From Gammaproteobacteria bacterium (GTDB lineage Bacteria > Pseudomonadota > Gammaproteobacteria > SZUA-229), in contig JAJRUQ010000100.1 of assembly GCA_024277705.1 (NCBI GenBank), positions 1 through 45,390 on the forward strand: a stretch of 45,390 nt of DNA. Reading direction: 5' to 3'. A program made the translations under genes and the position numbers. This document shows, in pieces, positions 26,673 through 35,914 of this stretch (positions are counted from its first letter, which is position 1; each line of letters opens with the position of its first letter). The notes under the pieces were generated by a model. It was not told where the DNA came from. It saw only the letters and a program-made list of their open reading frames with translations, and made no database searches.

Positions 26673-27404
26673 CTACAGGGCTTGCATTGCAAGAATGCTG
26701 CCACTCTCATCCATCAATAATACTGCCTTTTTATATTTTGCGGTCAGCAGTATGGCATAAACCTTTCGTCCGGCAGAGTTGTTTTCAAGTTGTCTCTGTT
26801 TTTCCCTGATAGCGCTATTGAGCGAATCATCTGCCAACTTATATGAAAAAATATCCTGCAAATACTGATGATAATTTCTAAACAGAGGATACTGGGCATA
26901 AGGCGGAATGCTTTTATAAACCAGTTCAGTCATGGCGGCTAATTCCAGTTGATTCTCCGGCTTGTGCGCATAAATAATGAGCGGCTGGTTTGAATCAAAC
27001 ATCTGTAACTGTTGTTTTGAAATATTCTGTTGATCAAAATAATCCTGGGTAACCGTGTAAAAGGTGTTTTCCCAGAAAACCAGTGCTACCGGACGTTCGG
27101 AATAGACCTGCACCCCCCCCCAGACTAATGCTCCGATTTGCATGATGGCGATCAGTGATAAATCAAAAATTATTTCTTTTTTTGTCTTCAAATGATTAAA
27201 AATAATAAAGGTTAAACTTGGCCCCAATACCAGGTCAACCGCTGCCATCAGTTTAATCCCGTCCCAACCGCCTTCGATTTCAAAAAAAATCCCCGGATAC
27301 CATTGCTCCAGGATTAAGTACAAAACCCCCAGAAATATAATGACACTGATAGAAAAGTGTATCCCGGATGCTTTCAGTTTTTCTTTTATTAATTCAGCTG
27401 ACAT
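26673..27404 (-). CDS. tfpZ: Type IV pilin accessory protein, TfpZ/FimB-like
   Basis: A 243-residue membrane protein resembling the TfpZ-type pilin accessory family, known next to pilin genes in Moraxella, Pseudomonas and Acinetobacter. Family features include an early GIHFSISVIIF helix, WYPGIFF, the signature AAVDLVLGPSLTFIIF (54-69) and a third helix near 80-98, followed by a soluble C-terminal part. CAGGT precedes the ATG. Relatives have been linked to assembly or stability of particular pilin types. The gene is inverted between pilA2 and pilB. It contains a run of nine G in the coding strand (27113-27121), which encodes part of W95-G-G-V98. Confidence 0.82.
   Translation of the reverse strand: MSAELIKEKLKASGIHFSISVIIFLGVLYLILEQWYPGIFFEIEGGWDGIKLMAAVDLVLGPSLTFIIFNHLKTKKEIIFDLSLIAIMQIGALVWGGVQVYSERPVALVFWENTFYTVTQDYFDQQNISKQQLQMFDSNQPLIIYAHKPENQLELAAMTELVYKSIPPYAQYPLFRNYHQYLQDIFSYKLADDSLNSAIREKQRQLENNSAGRKVYAILLTAKYKKAVLLMDESGSILAMQAL
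27113..27121 (-). repeat. Nine-G homopolymer tract inside tfpZ
   Basis: On the coding strand TGG GGG GGG GTG forms a run of nine G. No other G or C run of this length was noticed in the window. Gain or loss of one base by slippage would shift the frame at residue 95-98 and remove the soluble C-terminal part. Tracts of this kind drive phase variation of pilin-modification genes in Neisseria. Confidence 0.7.
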
Positions 27405-27604
27405 TTTTTACCTGTTTATTGTTTTTTATAGGATTTATTTAAAGTATTATAAACCGATTATTCATAGCTATTAAGGCGTTACTGTTATTGCTTCTTTTTA
27501 TTCTCCAATGTGTTTTCAGTTAACGCCAATTTCAGGCATTTTTCAGGAATTCGTCTATGATATGGGAAGGATTCTATAATTAATAACAACCAGTCTCAAA
27601 CGAA

Positions 27605-27764
27605 AGGGCACCTCTTTTATTATAGATAAATCAGATTACATACAAAACCGTCCATATCAAGGCAGGGGTCGCGCGTAATAGCATAGCTGTTGCGAAGATT
27701 CTTAACGTCGAGATTGGCGATTCCGGATGTAAAATGATTGTTCATGAATAAATAGAGGCACCCT
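27605..27764. mobile_element. Possible small MITE-like element upstream of pilB
   Basis: The left end AGGGCACCTCTTTTATTATA and the complement of the right end, AGGGTGCCTCTATTTATTCA, are imperfect inverted repeats enclosing 160 bp. The right-end motif CATGAATAAATAGA is shared with 4613-4626. It lies in the 387-bp gap between the divergent tfpZ and pilB genes, so it may carry or displace the pilB promoter. The rest of that gap (27405-27604) shows no recognisable site. A target duplication was not found. Confidence 0.4.
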
Positions 27765-27791
27765 GAATATACAAGAAAATCAGGACTATCC

Positions 27792-29507
27792 ATGGCGGCA
27801 GAAATAAAACTCAACGGTCTACCACGCAGGCTGGTACTTGATGGTTTACTGGAAGAAGAAACAACCATCAATGCACTTAAGGCCTCCATCAAGGAAAAAG
27901 TTTCGTTTACCCGTTATCTGGTCAATAATAAAATTCTACCGGCAATAACCATTGCCATCGAGGCATCAAAAGAATTCGGCCTGCCGGTTTTCGATCTTAA
28001 TGCGATTGATCTTGAAACAGTACCACGTGATATTGTTGACGACAAACTCATCCAGAAACACCATGCCTTACCCCTGTACAAACGCGGTAACCGTTTATAC
28101 ATCGGCATATCTGACCCGACAAATCTTGCCGCCACCGATGATATCAAATTTCAAACCGGGGTTAATACCGAAGCCGTACTGGTAGAAGAAGACAAGTTGA
28201 GCGCCATGGTTGAAAAACTGCTGGAAGAGCAGGAAAGCGCCATGGATGAAATGATGGGCGATGACATGGAGGATCTGGATGATCTGGATTTTTCCGACCC
28301 GGATGCCGAACAAAAAGAAGATGAAAGCAGTTCCGAGGTGGATGATACTCCTGTTGTACGTTTCATCAACAAGATTTTACTGGATGCTATCAAAAAAGGC
28401 GCTTCCGATATTCACTTTGAACCTTATGAAAAAATCTACCGGGTACGCTTACGCATCGACGGAGTCTTGCGTGAGGTCGCCAGACCACCGGTCACCATGA
28501 GTCCTAAACTGTCTGCGCGTATCAAGGTTATGTCGCGCATGGACACGGCCGAAAAACGAGTTCCACAGGACGGACGCATTAAATTAAAAATATCCAAAAC
28601 CAAAGCCATTGATTTTCGTGTCAATACCTGCCCCACTCTGTTTGGTGAAAAAATTGTATTACGTATTCTTGACCCGTCAAGTGCCTCACTGGGCATTGAT
28701 GCCCTGGGTTATGAGGCCGACCAGAAAGAACTGTATCTCAAAGCACTGGCCAACCCGTACGGCATGATTCTGGTAACAGGCCCTACCGGCAGCGGTAAAA
28801 CGGTATCCTTATATACCGGACTGAATATCTTAAATACAGTTGACACCAACATTTCAACCGCAGAAGATCCGGTCGAGATAAATCTCGAAGGCATCAATCA
28901 GGTGAATGTTAATGAAAAAGTCGGTTTAACTTTTGAATCAGCTTTACGCGCTTTTTTACGTCAGGATCCGGATATCATCATGGTCGGTGAGATTCGAGAT
29001 CTGCAAACTGCCGAGATTGCTATAAAAGCAGCGCAAACCGGACACATGGTAATGTCAACCCTGCATACCAACGATGCACCACTGACACTGGCTCGACTGG
29101 TCAATATGGGCGTACCTCCTTTTAATATTTCATCGGCAGTCTCTTTAATCATTGCACAACGACTGGCCCGCCGCTTATGTAACAACTGTAAAATGAAAGT
29201 TGACATCCCTCGTCCGGCGCTGGAAGAAGAAGGCTTTACTGCAGAACAAATCAATGAAAATCCGGATCTGTACAAAGCAGTTGGCTGCGATCAATGCAGC
29301 GATGGTTACAAAGGGCGTGTTGGCATTTACCAGGTGATGCCAATATCCGATGAAATCGGCCGGATTATCATGAATAACGGCACAGCAATTGATGTTGCTG
29401 ACCAGTCTCAAAAAGAAGGTATCGCTAATCTGCGGCAATCAGCAATTAAAAAAGTGGTTGCCGGATTAACCAGTCTCGAAGAAATTAATCGCGTTACCAA
29501 AGATTAA
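27792..29507 (+). CDS. pilB: Type IV pilus assembly ATPase PilB
   Basis: PilB powers pilus extension. The 571-residue protein has an N-terminal MshEN/N1 domain, which in related ATPases can bind c-di-GMP. A very acidic linker follows (about 145-185), then the ATPase core with Walker A GPTGSGKT (330-337), Walker B-type IIMVGEIRD (395-403) and STLHTND (422-428). A zinc site is formed by C463, C466, C499 and C502. AGGA lies six bases before the ATG. It starts the pilB-pilC-pilD-coaE-zapD run. Confidence 0.97.
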   Translation: MAAEIKLNGLPRRLVLDGLLEEETTINALKASIKEKVSFTRYLVNNKILPAITIAIEASKEFGLPVFDLNAIDLETVPRDIVDDKLIQKHHALPLYKRGNRLYIGISDPTNLAATDDIKFQTGVNTEAVLVEEDKLSAMVEKLLEEQESAMDEMMGDDMEDLDDLDFSDPDAEQKEDESSSEVDDTPVVRFINKILLDAIKKGASDIHFEPYEKIYRVRLRIDGVLREVARPPVTMSPKLSARIKVMSRMDTAEKRVPQDGRIKLKISKTKAIDFRVNTCPTLFGEKIVLRILDPSSASLGIDALGYEADQKELYLKALANPYGMILVTGPTGSGKTVSLYTGLNILNTVDTNISTAEDPVEINLEGINQVNVNEKVGLTFESALRAFLRQDPDIIMVGEIRDLQTAEIAIKAAQTGHMVMSTLHTNDAPLTLARLVNMGVPPFNISSAVSLIIAQRLARRLCNNCKMKVDIPRPALEEEGFTAEQINENPDLYKAVGCDQCSDGYKGRVGIYQVMPISDEIGRIIMNNGTAIDVADQSQKEGIANLRQSAIKKVVAGLTSLEEINRVTKD

Positions 29508-29533
29508 GCAAATATAAACTAGGACACAGAGTA

Positions 29534-30769
29534 ATGGCAAAGGCAAACAAAAAAGCAAAAAACGCATCCTATAGCTATGAATATACCAACAGCAAAGGGG
29601 CGACCATAAAAGGTGAAATGACAGCTGCCAGTGCCGATGTCGTCAAAGCGGCTTTGCGTAAGCAGGATGCAAAGCTTAAAAAAGTTAAAGTCAGGAAAAA
29701 AGGCAGCAGTCTTTTTTCCCCCAGACAACAACCGATAACAACCAAAGATATTGCCGTCTTCAGTCGCCAGTTAGCAACCATGATGAAAGCCGGAGTTCCC
29801 ATGGTACAGGCATTTGATATTGTCGGTCAGGGACATTCCAACCCGTCGATGGGCAAACTGATTATGCAGATCAAGATTGACGTTGAAGCCGGCGGCACGC
29901 TGGCACAGGCACTGAGCAAACACCCGGCTTACTTTGATGAATTATTTGTCAGTCTGGTCGATGCCGGCGAGCAGTCAGGTGCACTGGAAACACTGCTGGA
30001 TAAGGTGGCCACCTATAAGGAAAAATCGGAAGCCCTGAAAAACAAAATCAAAAAAGCCATGACCTATCCGATAACGGTATTGATTGTTGCGGTGGTTGTT
30101 TCTGCCATTCTGTTAATTTTCGTGGTGCCGACATTTGCAGAAATGTTTGCCGGTTTCGGTGCAGAATTACCGGCGTTTACCTTATTTGTGGTGGGCCTGT
30201 CGGATACTCTGGTTGATAATGTCTGGTTGTTCATTGCTGTTATTGTCGGTGTCATCTACGGCTTCAAACAGGCGAAAATAAGATCAAAAGCATTCAGAGA
30301 TTCACTGGACAGACTTGCCCTTAAACTGCCTGCCGTTGGACTGTTAACCACCAATGCTGCCATTGCACGATTTTCACGCACACTCGCCACCATGTTCGCT
30401 GCTGGTGTTCCTCTGGTGGAAGCCATGGACTCTGTCGCCGGCGCAGCGGGTAACAGCGTTTATCAGAAAGCCATCTTACAGGTGCGTGACGATATCTCTT
30501 CCGGCACCACCTTGCAGGCCAGTCTGTCACAAAACAAGGCTTTATTTCCCAACATGCTTATTCAGATGGTCGGTATCGGTGAGGAATCCGGTGCACTTGA
30601 TGAAATGCTCGATAAGGTTGCAGAATATTATGAAGAAGCGGTTGATGACGCTGTGGATAATTTAACCGCCATGCTGGAGCCCATGATTATGTCATTCCTA
30701 GCGGTGGTTATTGGTGGCCTGGTAATTGCGATGTATCTGCCAATTTTCAAAATGGGCGAAGTGGTTTAA
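29534..30769 (+). CDS. pilC: Type IV pilus inner-membrane platform protein PilC
   Basis: PilC is the polytopic platform that couples the PilB motor to pilin subunits. The 411-residue protein has two tandem T2SSF domains, each opening alike: FSRQLATMMKAGVPMVQAFD near residue 76 and FSRTLATMFAAGVPLVEAMD near 279. Membrane segments lie at about 180-200, 215-240 and at the C-terminus (MIMSFLAVVIGGLVIAMYLP). It begins 26 bp after pilB. Confidence 0.96.
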   Translation: MAKANKKAKNASYSYEYTNSKGATIKGEMTAASADVVKAALRKQDAKLKKVKVRKKGSSLFSPRQQPITTKDIAVFSRQLATMMKAGVPMVQAFDIVGQGHSNPSMGKLIMQIKIDVEAGGTLAQALSKHPAYFDELFVSLVDAGEQSGALETLLDKVATYKEKSEALKNKIKKAMTYPITVLIVAVVVSAILLIFVVPTFAEMFAGFGAELPAFTLFVVGLSDTLVDNVWLFIAVIVGVIYGFKQAKIRSKAFRDSLDRLALKLPAVGLLTTNAAIARFSRTLATMFAAGVPLVEAMDSVAGAAGNSVYQKAILQVRDDISSGTTLQASLSQNKALFPNMLIQMVGIGEESGALDEMLDKVAEYYEEAVDDAVDNLTAMLEPMIMSFLAVVIGGLVIAMYLPIFKMGEVV

Positions 30770-30847
30770 TTTACCGGCAGACAGCCTGTATCCTGAACCA
30801 CTCAATAAGCTGAATCGTTTCCAGCACTATCCCTGAAGATTGATATT

Positions 30848-31726
30848 ATGACAGAAAATTTGATTACTGTTTTTCAAACCTCGCCCTGGTTATTTTATAC
30901 CACGGTTTTATTGACCGGGTTATGCGTGGGCAGCTTTCTGAATGTGGTCGCCTACCGCTTGCCGTTGATGATGGAACGTGAATGGAAACACGACTGTCAG
31001 GAATTTCTTCAGCTAAAGCCCGACAACAGCAGGAAAGAATTAAGCAAATTCAATCTGGCAATACCCGGCTCTGCCTGCCCGAACTGCGGCCATCAACTAC
31101 GTGCCTGGGAAAATATTCCCGTATTAAGCTATATCTTTTTAAAAGCAAAATGCTCTTCCTGCAAAATCCATATATCAGCACAGTATCCAGTTATAGAAGC
31201 ACTCACCGGTGTTGTTTCTATTATTGTAGCTATCCGCTTCGGGGTTAGCTTACAAACGCTGGCCGCATTATTTTTCAGCTGGACATTAATAACACTGACA
31301 TTAATTGATATAAAAACACAGTTGCTGCCGGACAATATCACTCTGCCACTATTATGGGCAGGAATATGTTTAAGTTTTTTTAATGTATTTACCGATTTAC
31401 AGGCCAGCGTCATGGGTGCGATAGCGGGTTATATGGTGCTGTGGGTGGTATATCAACTGTTTAAGATAATCACCAGAAAAGAAGGTATGGGCTTCGGTGA
31501 TTTCAAATTACTTGCCGCCCTTGGCGCCTGGACAGGTATCAATGACATTCCTCAAATCATTTTATTATCATCAGTCGTTGGCTCTGTTGTCGGTATCAGT
31601 ATGCTGGCACTGGGAAAAACAAAATCTCAGCAAACGATTCCTTTTGGCCCGTATTTAGCCATTGCCGGCTGGATAGCGCTGTTATGGGGAGAGATAATCA
31701 GTGAGAAATACCTTTCCTTTTTATAA
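30848..31726 (+). CDS. pilD: Prepilin leader peptidase/N-methyltransferase PilD
   Basis: PilD removes the short leader of type IV pilins and methylates the new N-terminal Phe. The 292-residue membrane protein has the zinc-binding tetracysteine loop (C77, C80, C102, C105) and the two aspartates of the GxGD protease class: D154 in LIDIKTQLLPD and D218 in GMGFGDFK. Both pilins at 25130 and 26042 carry cleavable leaders that fit it. It lies 78 bp after pilC. Confidence 0.97.
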   Translation: MTENLITVFQTSPWLFYTTVLLTGLCVGSFLNVVAYRLPLMMEREWKHDCQEFLQLKPDNSRKELSKFNLAIPGSACPNCGHQLRAWENIPVLSYIFLKAKCSSCKIHISAQYPVIEALTGVVSIIVAIRFGVSLQTLAALFFSWTLITLTLIDIKTQLLPDNITLPLLWAGICLSFFNVFTDLQASVMGAIAGYMVLWVVYQLFKIITRKEGMGFGDFKLLAALGAWTGINDIPQIILLSSVVGSVVGISMLALGKTKSQQTIPFGPYLAIAGWIALLWGEIISEKYLSFL

Positions 31727-31741
31727 ACAATACTGCCTGTC

Positions 31742-32371
31742 ATGTTAAAAATTGGACTCACCGGTGGCATCGGTAGCGGTAAAACGACTGTTTCAGATCT
31801 ATTTGAAAAACTGGAAATACCGGTTATTGATACCGATATTATTGCCCGTGAGCTGGTCCGCAAAAATACACAGGTATTAAAAAACATCGCTGAGCATTTT
31901 GGTGACACCGTAATAAGCAATAACGGTGAACTCAAGCGGCAGCATCTGGCCAGTATTGTGTTTAAGCATCCTGAAAAAAAACAACAGCTGGAAAATATTC
32001 TGCATCCGGAAATACGTGAGCAGATAAAACATAAAATCCAGATAATAGAGAATAACCGGCAGCAGTCATCGAAACCTGAAGGTTACTGTATTGTAGTCAT
32101 CCCGCTATTGTTTGAAACCGGATTTGATGACCTGATCGACAGAACCCTTGTACTCATTGCAGATGAACAGACTCGAGTTCAACGCATCAAAAAACGTGAT
32201 AACAGAAATCCGGATGAAATATACTCAATTATCAGGTCACAGGTCAGTGATGAGATACGCCTGAAGAAGTCAGACGATATAATAAAAAACAACAGCAATA
32301 TCAGCAATTTAGAAGAACAGGTGTTACAGCTACATGAAAAATACAGTCACCTGGCCAGGCTGGCTTTATAA
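31742..32371 (+). CDS. coaE: Dephospho-CoA kinase
   Basis: CoaE phosphorylates dephospho-CoA, the last step of coenzyme A synthesis. The 209-residue protein has the P-loop GGIGSGKT (8-15) and typical DTDIIAREL and VVIPLLFETGF segments. It starts 15 bp after pilD, in the same order as in Pseudomonas, so it is probably transcribed with the pilus genes. Confidence 0.96.
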   Translation: MLKIGLTGGIGSGKTTVSDLFEKLEIPVIDTDIIARELVRKNTQVLKNIAEHFGDTVISNNGELKRQHLASIVFKHPEKKQQLENILHPEIREQIKHKIQIIENNRQQSSKPEGYCIVVIPLLFETGFDDLIDRTLVLIADEQTRVQRIKKRDNRNPDEIYSIIRSQVSDEIRLKKSDDIIKNNSNISNLEEQVLQLHEKYSHLARLAL

Positions 32372-32457
32372 AATGCTGTCATCTAAACAAAAAAAAAGTG
32401 TAAAATCCACAAAACATAAATTAATCAAAAATCCACTGACAAAACAAAAAATCTATA

Positions 32458-33228
32458 GTGTCCGAATATCACGTTTACGAACAACCGCTGAACGAAAAAG
32501 TACGTGCGTTTTTACGCCTGGAAAAACTGTTCCATCAATATTCCTTTCACTTAAAACACGGTTCAGACTGGAACAACCGGATTGCGATTGACTCTATTCT
32601 GGAAATATTGGCCTTTACCACTCGCAGTGATATCAAACTGGAAGTACTAAAAGAGCTGGAACGGCAGTATACACGCCTGGAACGCCTGTCAAAACGTCCA
32701 CAAATAGACCAGTCTCAACTCAGCTCGATATTAAAAAATATTCAAAAACGAATGGGGGAATTACAGGCTATTTCCGGACAGCTGGGCCAGGATACAAAAA
32801 ATATAGAATTACTTAATGCTATTGCACAAAAAAATTCTGTCCCTGGAAGTATCTGTGACTTCGATCTGCCAGCCTTTAAACGCTGGTTAATGCAAGCCAA
32901 AGAGCTGAGACAGTCACACATCGAAAAATGGTTTCAACCTTTTGGCCATTTAGACCGCGCGGTTCAGTTAATATTAGACATTCTGAGACATAGTGCTGAA
33001 GATACAGATGAAATTGCTGAAAACGGTTTTTTTCAGAAACCACTTGATACCAACCAGGCAATACAATTACTGCGTATATCCGTTCACCAGGACAGTGACT
33101 GCTACCCTGAAATAAGCGCAGGCAAACACCGGTTTTCTGTTCGTTTTATGAAAAATGAAGACCCGGCAACACGCCCGGAACAATGCCAGGAAGATGTCAA
33201 TTTTAAATTAAAGATGTGTACGATTTAA
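32458..33228 (+). CDS. zapD: Cell division protein ZapD
   Basis: ZapD binds the FtsZ C-terminal tail and bundles FtsZ filaments. The 256-residue protein matches the YacF/ZapD family in length and in features such as the N-terminal YEQPLNEKVRAFLRLEKLF and a mainly alpha-helical first part. The start is GTG, with no good Shine-Dalgarno in the AT-rich 86-bp gap after coaE. In many relatives yacG follows; here it is absent and a hairpin repeat follows instead. Confidence 0.95.
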   Translation: MSEYHVYEQPLNEKVRAFLRLEKLFHQYSFHLKHGSDWNNRIAIDSILEILAFTTRSDIKLEVLKELERQYTRLERLSKRPQIDQSQLSSILKNIQKRMGELQAISGQLGQDTKNIELLNAIAQKNSVPGSICDFDLPAFKRWLMQAKELRQSHIEKWFQPFGHLDRAVQLILDILRHSAEDTDEIAENGFFQKPLDTNQAIQLLRISVHQDSDCYPEISAGKHRFSVRFMKNEDPATRPEQCQEDVNFKLKMCTI

Positions 33229-33248
33229 AATCTGTCAACAGTTGTTTA

Positions 33249-33376
33249 AACTTAAGAATATTGTAAATTTAAAAACATAAACCAAAAAAATCTTGTTAAA
33301 AATAAGGTTATCCAGTTTTTTACTTGCTACATACAACTTAAAACTTTTAACTTACAACTTCTCTTTCTAGCCGGTT
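33249..33376. repeat. Hairpin repeat family 1, copy E
   Basis: The core (about 33271-33330, with ATAAGGTTATCCAG) is nearly the same as in copy C. The right arm, ACTTAAAACTTTTAACTTAC and onward to TCTCTTTCTAGCCGG, matches copy A. The left arm is eroded (CTTAAGAATATTGTAAATTT). It lies between the convergent zapD and GGDEF/EAL genes. Confidence 0.8.
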
Positions 33377-33419
33377 TAAGTCATTCATCCTGGTGATGGC
33401 TACGGTCTCAAACACGCAG

Positions 33420-35654
33420 CTATTTCATATCCACCTGAAACTCAACTTCATTCGCTGGCACAGGTTTACTAAAATAATATCCCTGTACTTCATCACAACC
33501 CTCAGCTCTAAGAAATTCAAGCTGTTCTATGTTTTCCACACCTTCAGCGATTACTTTTAAGCCAAAACTTTTTGCCAGGGCAATTGTGGCACGGATGATA
33601 GCCTCATCATCGCTGTCACGATTAACATCTCGAACAAAAGTCTGATCAATTTTTAATCTTGCTAGTGGAAAACTTTTTAAGTTTTCCAGGGAAGAATAAC
33701 CCGTACCAAAATCATCTATTGCCAGACGGATACCCATAGCATCAATTTTTTTCAGATTTTCTATCGCGACATATTCTTTATCCATAATTGCGCTTTCTGT
33801 TATTTCAAATTCCAGGCGTACATCCTCAACATTATGCTTTTTTAATAATCCGGCCACACGTGTAGCAAATTCCGGGTCTACCAGTTGTTTACGTGAAATA
33901 TTTAATGCCAGCAGAAAGTCATCTTTACCCTGAACGTCCCATAGCTTCAATTGCTGACAGCATTGCTGCATTACATAATCTCCAATTTCATGGATCACAT
34001 TGCTTGCCTCGGCAATATGAATAAACATTGAAGGCAGAACGATTCCTAAATCCGGGTGCTGCCAGCGTATTAATGCTTCAACGCCGATTAATTTCCCTGA
34101 AATAATCTCATATTGCGGCTGGAATAAAACAAAAAACTGATCCTCAACAATAGCTTTTTTTAAGGCAACTTCTATCGAGAAAAACTCAAAAGCGGTGGTT
34201 GAAAGCTCACGTGTATAAAAACAATAATGGCTGGCTCCATTATCTTTCGCTGAATACATCGCTGTATCAGAAAATTTAATCAGTTCATTTGCGTCCGCAC
34301 TGTCATCAGGAAACACGCTAATACCAATACTTACATGAACTTCGAGATCATATTCCGCCAGGGAGAATGTATCTTTAAAGCTCTGTATGATTTTCTCAGC
34401 GATACCTGCGGCTTCATTAACATCACGTAAACCTTCGACAATCAGGGTAAATTCATCACCGCCAAGACGTGACAGGGTGTCGGTATCACGGCACAGTTTT
34501 TTCAGGCGGAAAGCCACCTGTCGCAGCAGTTCATCACCAACATGATGACCGAGATTATCATTAATGATTTTAAACCGGTTCAAATCAAGAAACAGTAAGG
34601 CACCGGGCTTGCTAGAACGCTGCGAACGGACAACCGCCTGTTCCAGTCGGTCCTGAAATAAAACCCGGTTTGGCAGTGATGTTAAAAAATCGTGCGTCGC
34701 AACATATTCCAGCTCTTTTTGTGATTTTTTAATCGCTGAAACATCGGTCAGAATAGCAACATAATTACTGACAACGTCATGTTTATCTTCAACTGTATTT
34801 ATCGTTAACCAGATGGGATACGCTTTACCTGCTTCATCATGGCCAGTTATTTCACCCACCCAGTGGTGATGTTTTTTCAGTTCGTTATCAATTGATGTTG
34901 ATGATGAATGCAGGGATTGATCAGTAATAAACACAGGTTGTTTACCCACAATTTCAGCGACATCCTGCTGCATGAACTTTCCATATACAGAATTAGCCGA
35001 AACAATCTGTAATTTATCATCAAGAATAACCATGCCTTCCTGGCCATTTTCAAACATGGTTGAGATCAGTTTCTGTTGAATTTGCGCCTGCCTGACGTCA
35101 CTGACATCGACAGCGACAAAAACAACCGTCCGCTTGTTATTGATTATTAGTTCCGTCGATAACGCCCGCCCCTGAAAGTACCGCTTACCTGACACCACAT
35201 CAAGTTCATAGTCGATAAGCACCAGTGAATCTGTCGCTAATGCCTGTTGAATAACGGACAGGAAGCTATCTGCCTGTGTTGCCGGCAGAACATCGTGCAG
35301 TAAATTACCCAGCAATGCCTCCTTTTCCGTGAATAAACGATTTTCCCTGCCTGACATTATTTCCAGGTACCGGCCGTCTTCATCTATCAGGAAAATAATG
35401 TCCGGAATAGCATCTAGAATAGCAAACAGTCGTGCCTCGTATGATGCTTTCTTCTGTTCGTATAAAGCAAGCGTTTCTACCGGAGAAATACTTAGTGATT
35501 GTTCAAGCGCCAATCGTTTCTGCTCAGCTTTTTTATATGCAAGCTCGACCATATTAACGAACTGTTGCCACTGCTGCTGGTCCGGCAGTTCTCCCGTCTG
35601 CAGATTAAGCTTTTCAAGTTGTTGTTGTAGCTGGCTGTTCATAATAATGACCAA
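33420..35654 (-). CDS. PAS-PAS-GGDEF-EAL c-di-GMP protein
   Basis: A 744-residue protein with no membrane segment. Order: N-terminal coiled coil (about 5-75), two PAS-like domains (about 75-190 and 200-310), GGDEF (about 315-480), EAL (about 495-740). Both catalytic motifs look intact: RLGGDEF with I-site RDTD just before it, EALIRW, DDFGTG and AEGVE. It could make or break down c-di-GMP. The start at 35654 is TTG, preceded by AGGGG at a proper distance; an ATG at 35642 would remove four residues but lacks such a site. It lies between zapD and mutT, where relatives usually have yacG. The 260-bp upstream gap shows no clear promoter. Confidence 0.93.
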   Translation of the reverse strand: MVIIMNSQLQQQLEKLNLQTGELPDQQQWQQFVNMVELAYKKAEQKRLALEQSLSISPVETLALYEQKKASYEARLFAILDAIPDIIFLIDEDGRYLEIMSGRENRLFTEKEALLGNLLHDVLPATQADSFLSVIQQALATDSLVLIDYELDVVSGKRYFQGRALSTELIINNKRTVVFVAVDVSDVRQAQIQQKLISTMFENGQEGMVILDDKLQIVSANSVYGKFMQQDVAEIVGKQPVFITDQSLHSSSTSIDNELKKHHHWVGEITGHDEAGKAYPIWLTINTVEDKHDVVSNYVAILTDVSAIKKSQKELEYVATHDFLTSLPNRVLFQDRLEQAVVRSQRSSKPGALLFLDLNRFKIINDNLGHHVGDELLRQVAFRLKKLCRDTDTLSRLGGDEFTLIVEGLRDVNEAAGIAEKIIQSFKDTFSLAEYDLEVHVSIGISVFPDDSADANELIKFSDTAMYSAKDNGASHYCFYTRELSTTAFEFFSIEVALKKAIVEDQFFVLFQPQYEIISGKLIGVEALIRWQHPDLGIVLPSMFIHIAEASNVIHEIGDYVMQQCCQQLKLWDVQGKDDFLLALNISRKQLVDPEFATRVAGLLKKHNVEDVRLEFEITESAIMDKEYVAIENLKKIDAMGIRLAIDDFGTGYSSLENLKSFPLARLKIDQTFVRDVNRDSDDEAIIRATIALAKSFGLKVIAEGVENIEQLEFLRAEGCDEVQGYYFSKPVPANEVEFQVDMK

Positions 35655-35914
35655 TGATTAAACGCCCCTGTTATTTTCATAATCACTCGCCAGTGCATTA
35701 TCAGTACACACAGAGCACTCTGAAATCACAACTTAATAAAAAAATCAGAACATAATGACGTGATTAATACATTATTTAACTATAGTTGAAAATTTGATAA
35801 AACATGGATATACAGGTGGATGAGCGGTTCTCCCTGATCCAGCTGAATATGTCCGATCTGTTTATCCACGCGCAATAACACCGACGTCAACTATGACTCA
35901 ACAGAAAAAATTTT

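Noticed and set aside
27620-27892. A minus-strand frame of 90 codons overlapping the start of pilB and the candidate MITE.
   Set aside because: It overlaps the conserved pilB N-terminus, contains low-quality composition and lies over the repeat; treated as a shadow.
35770-35890. Short frames on both strands after mutT with protein-like composition (for example a frame reading VDKQIGHIQLDQGE on the minus strand).
   Set aside because: Under 40 codons, no good start and no recognised family. It could be a decayed remnant, but this cannot be supported.
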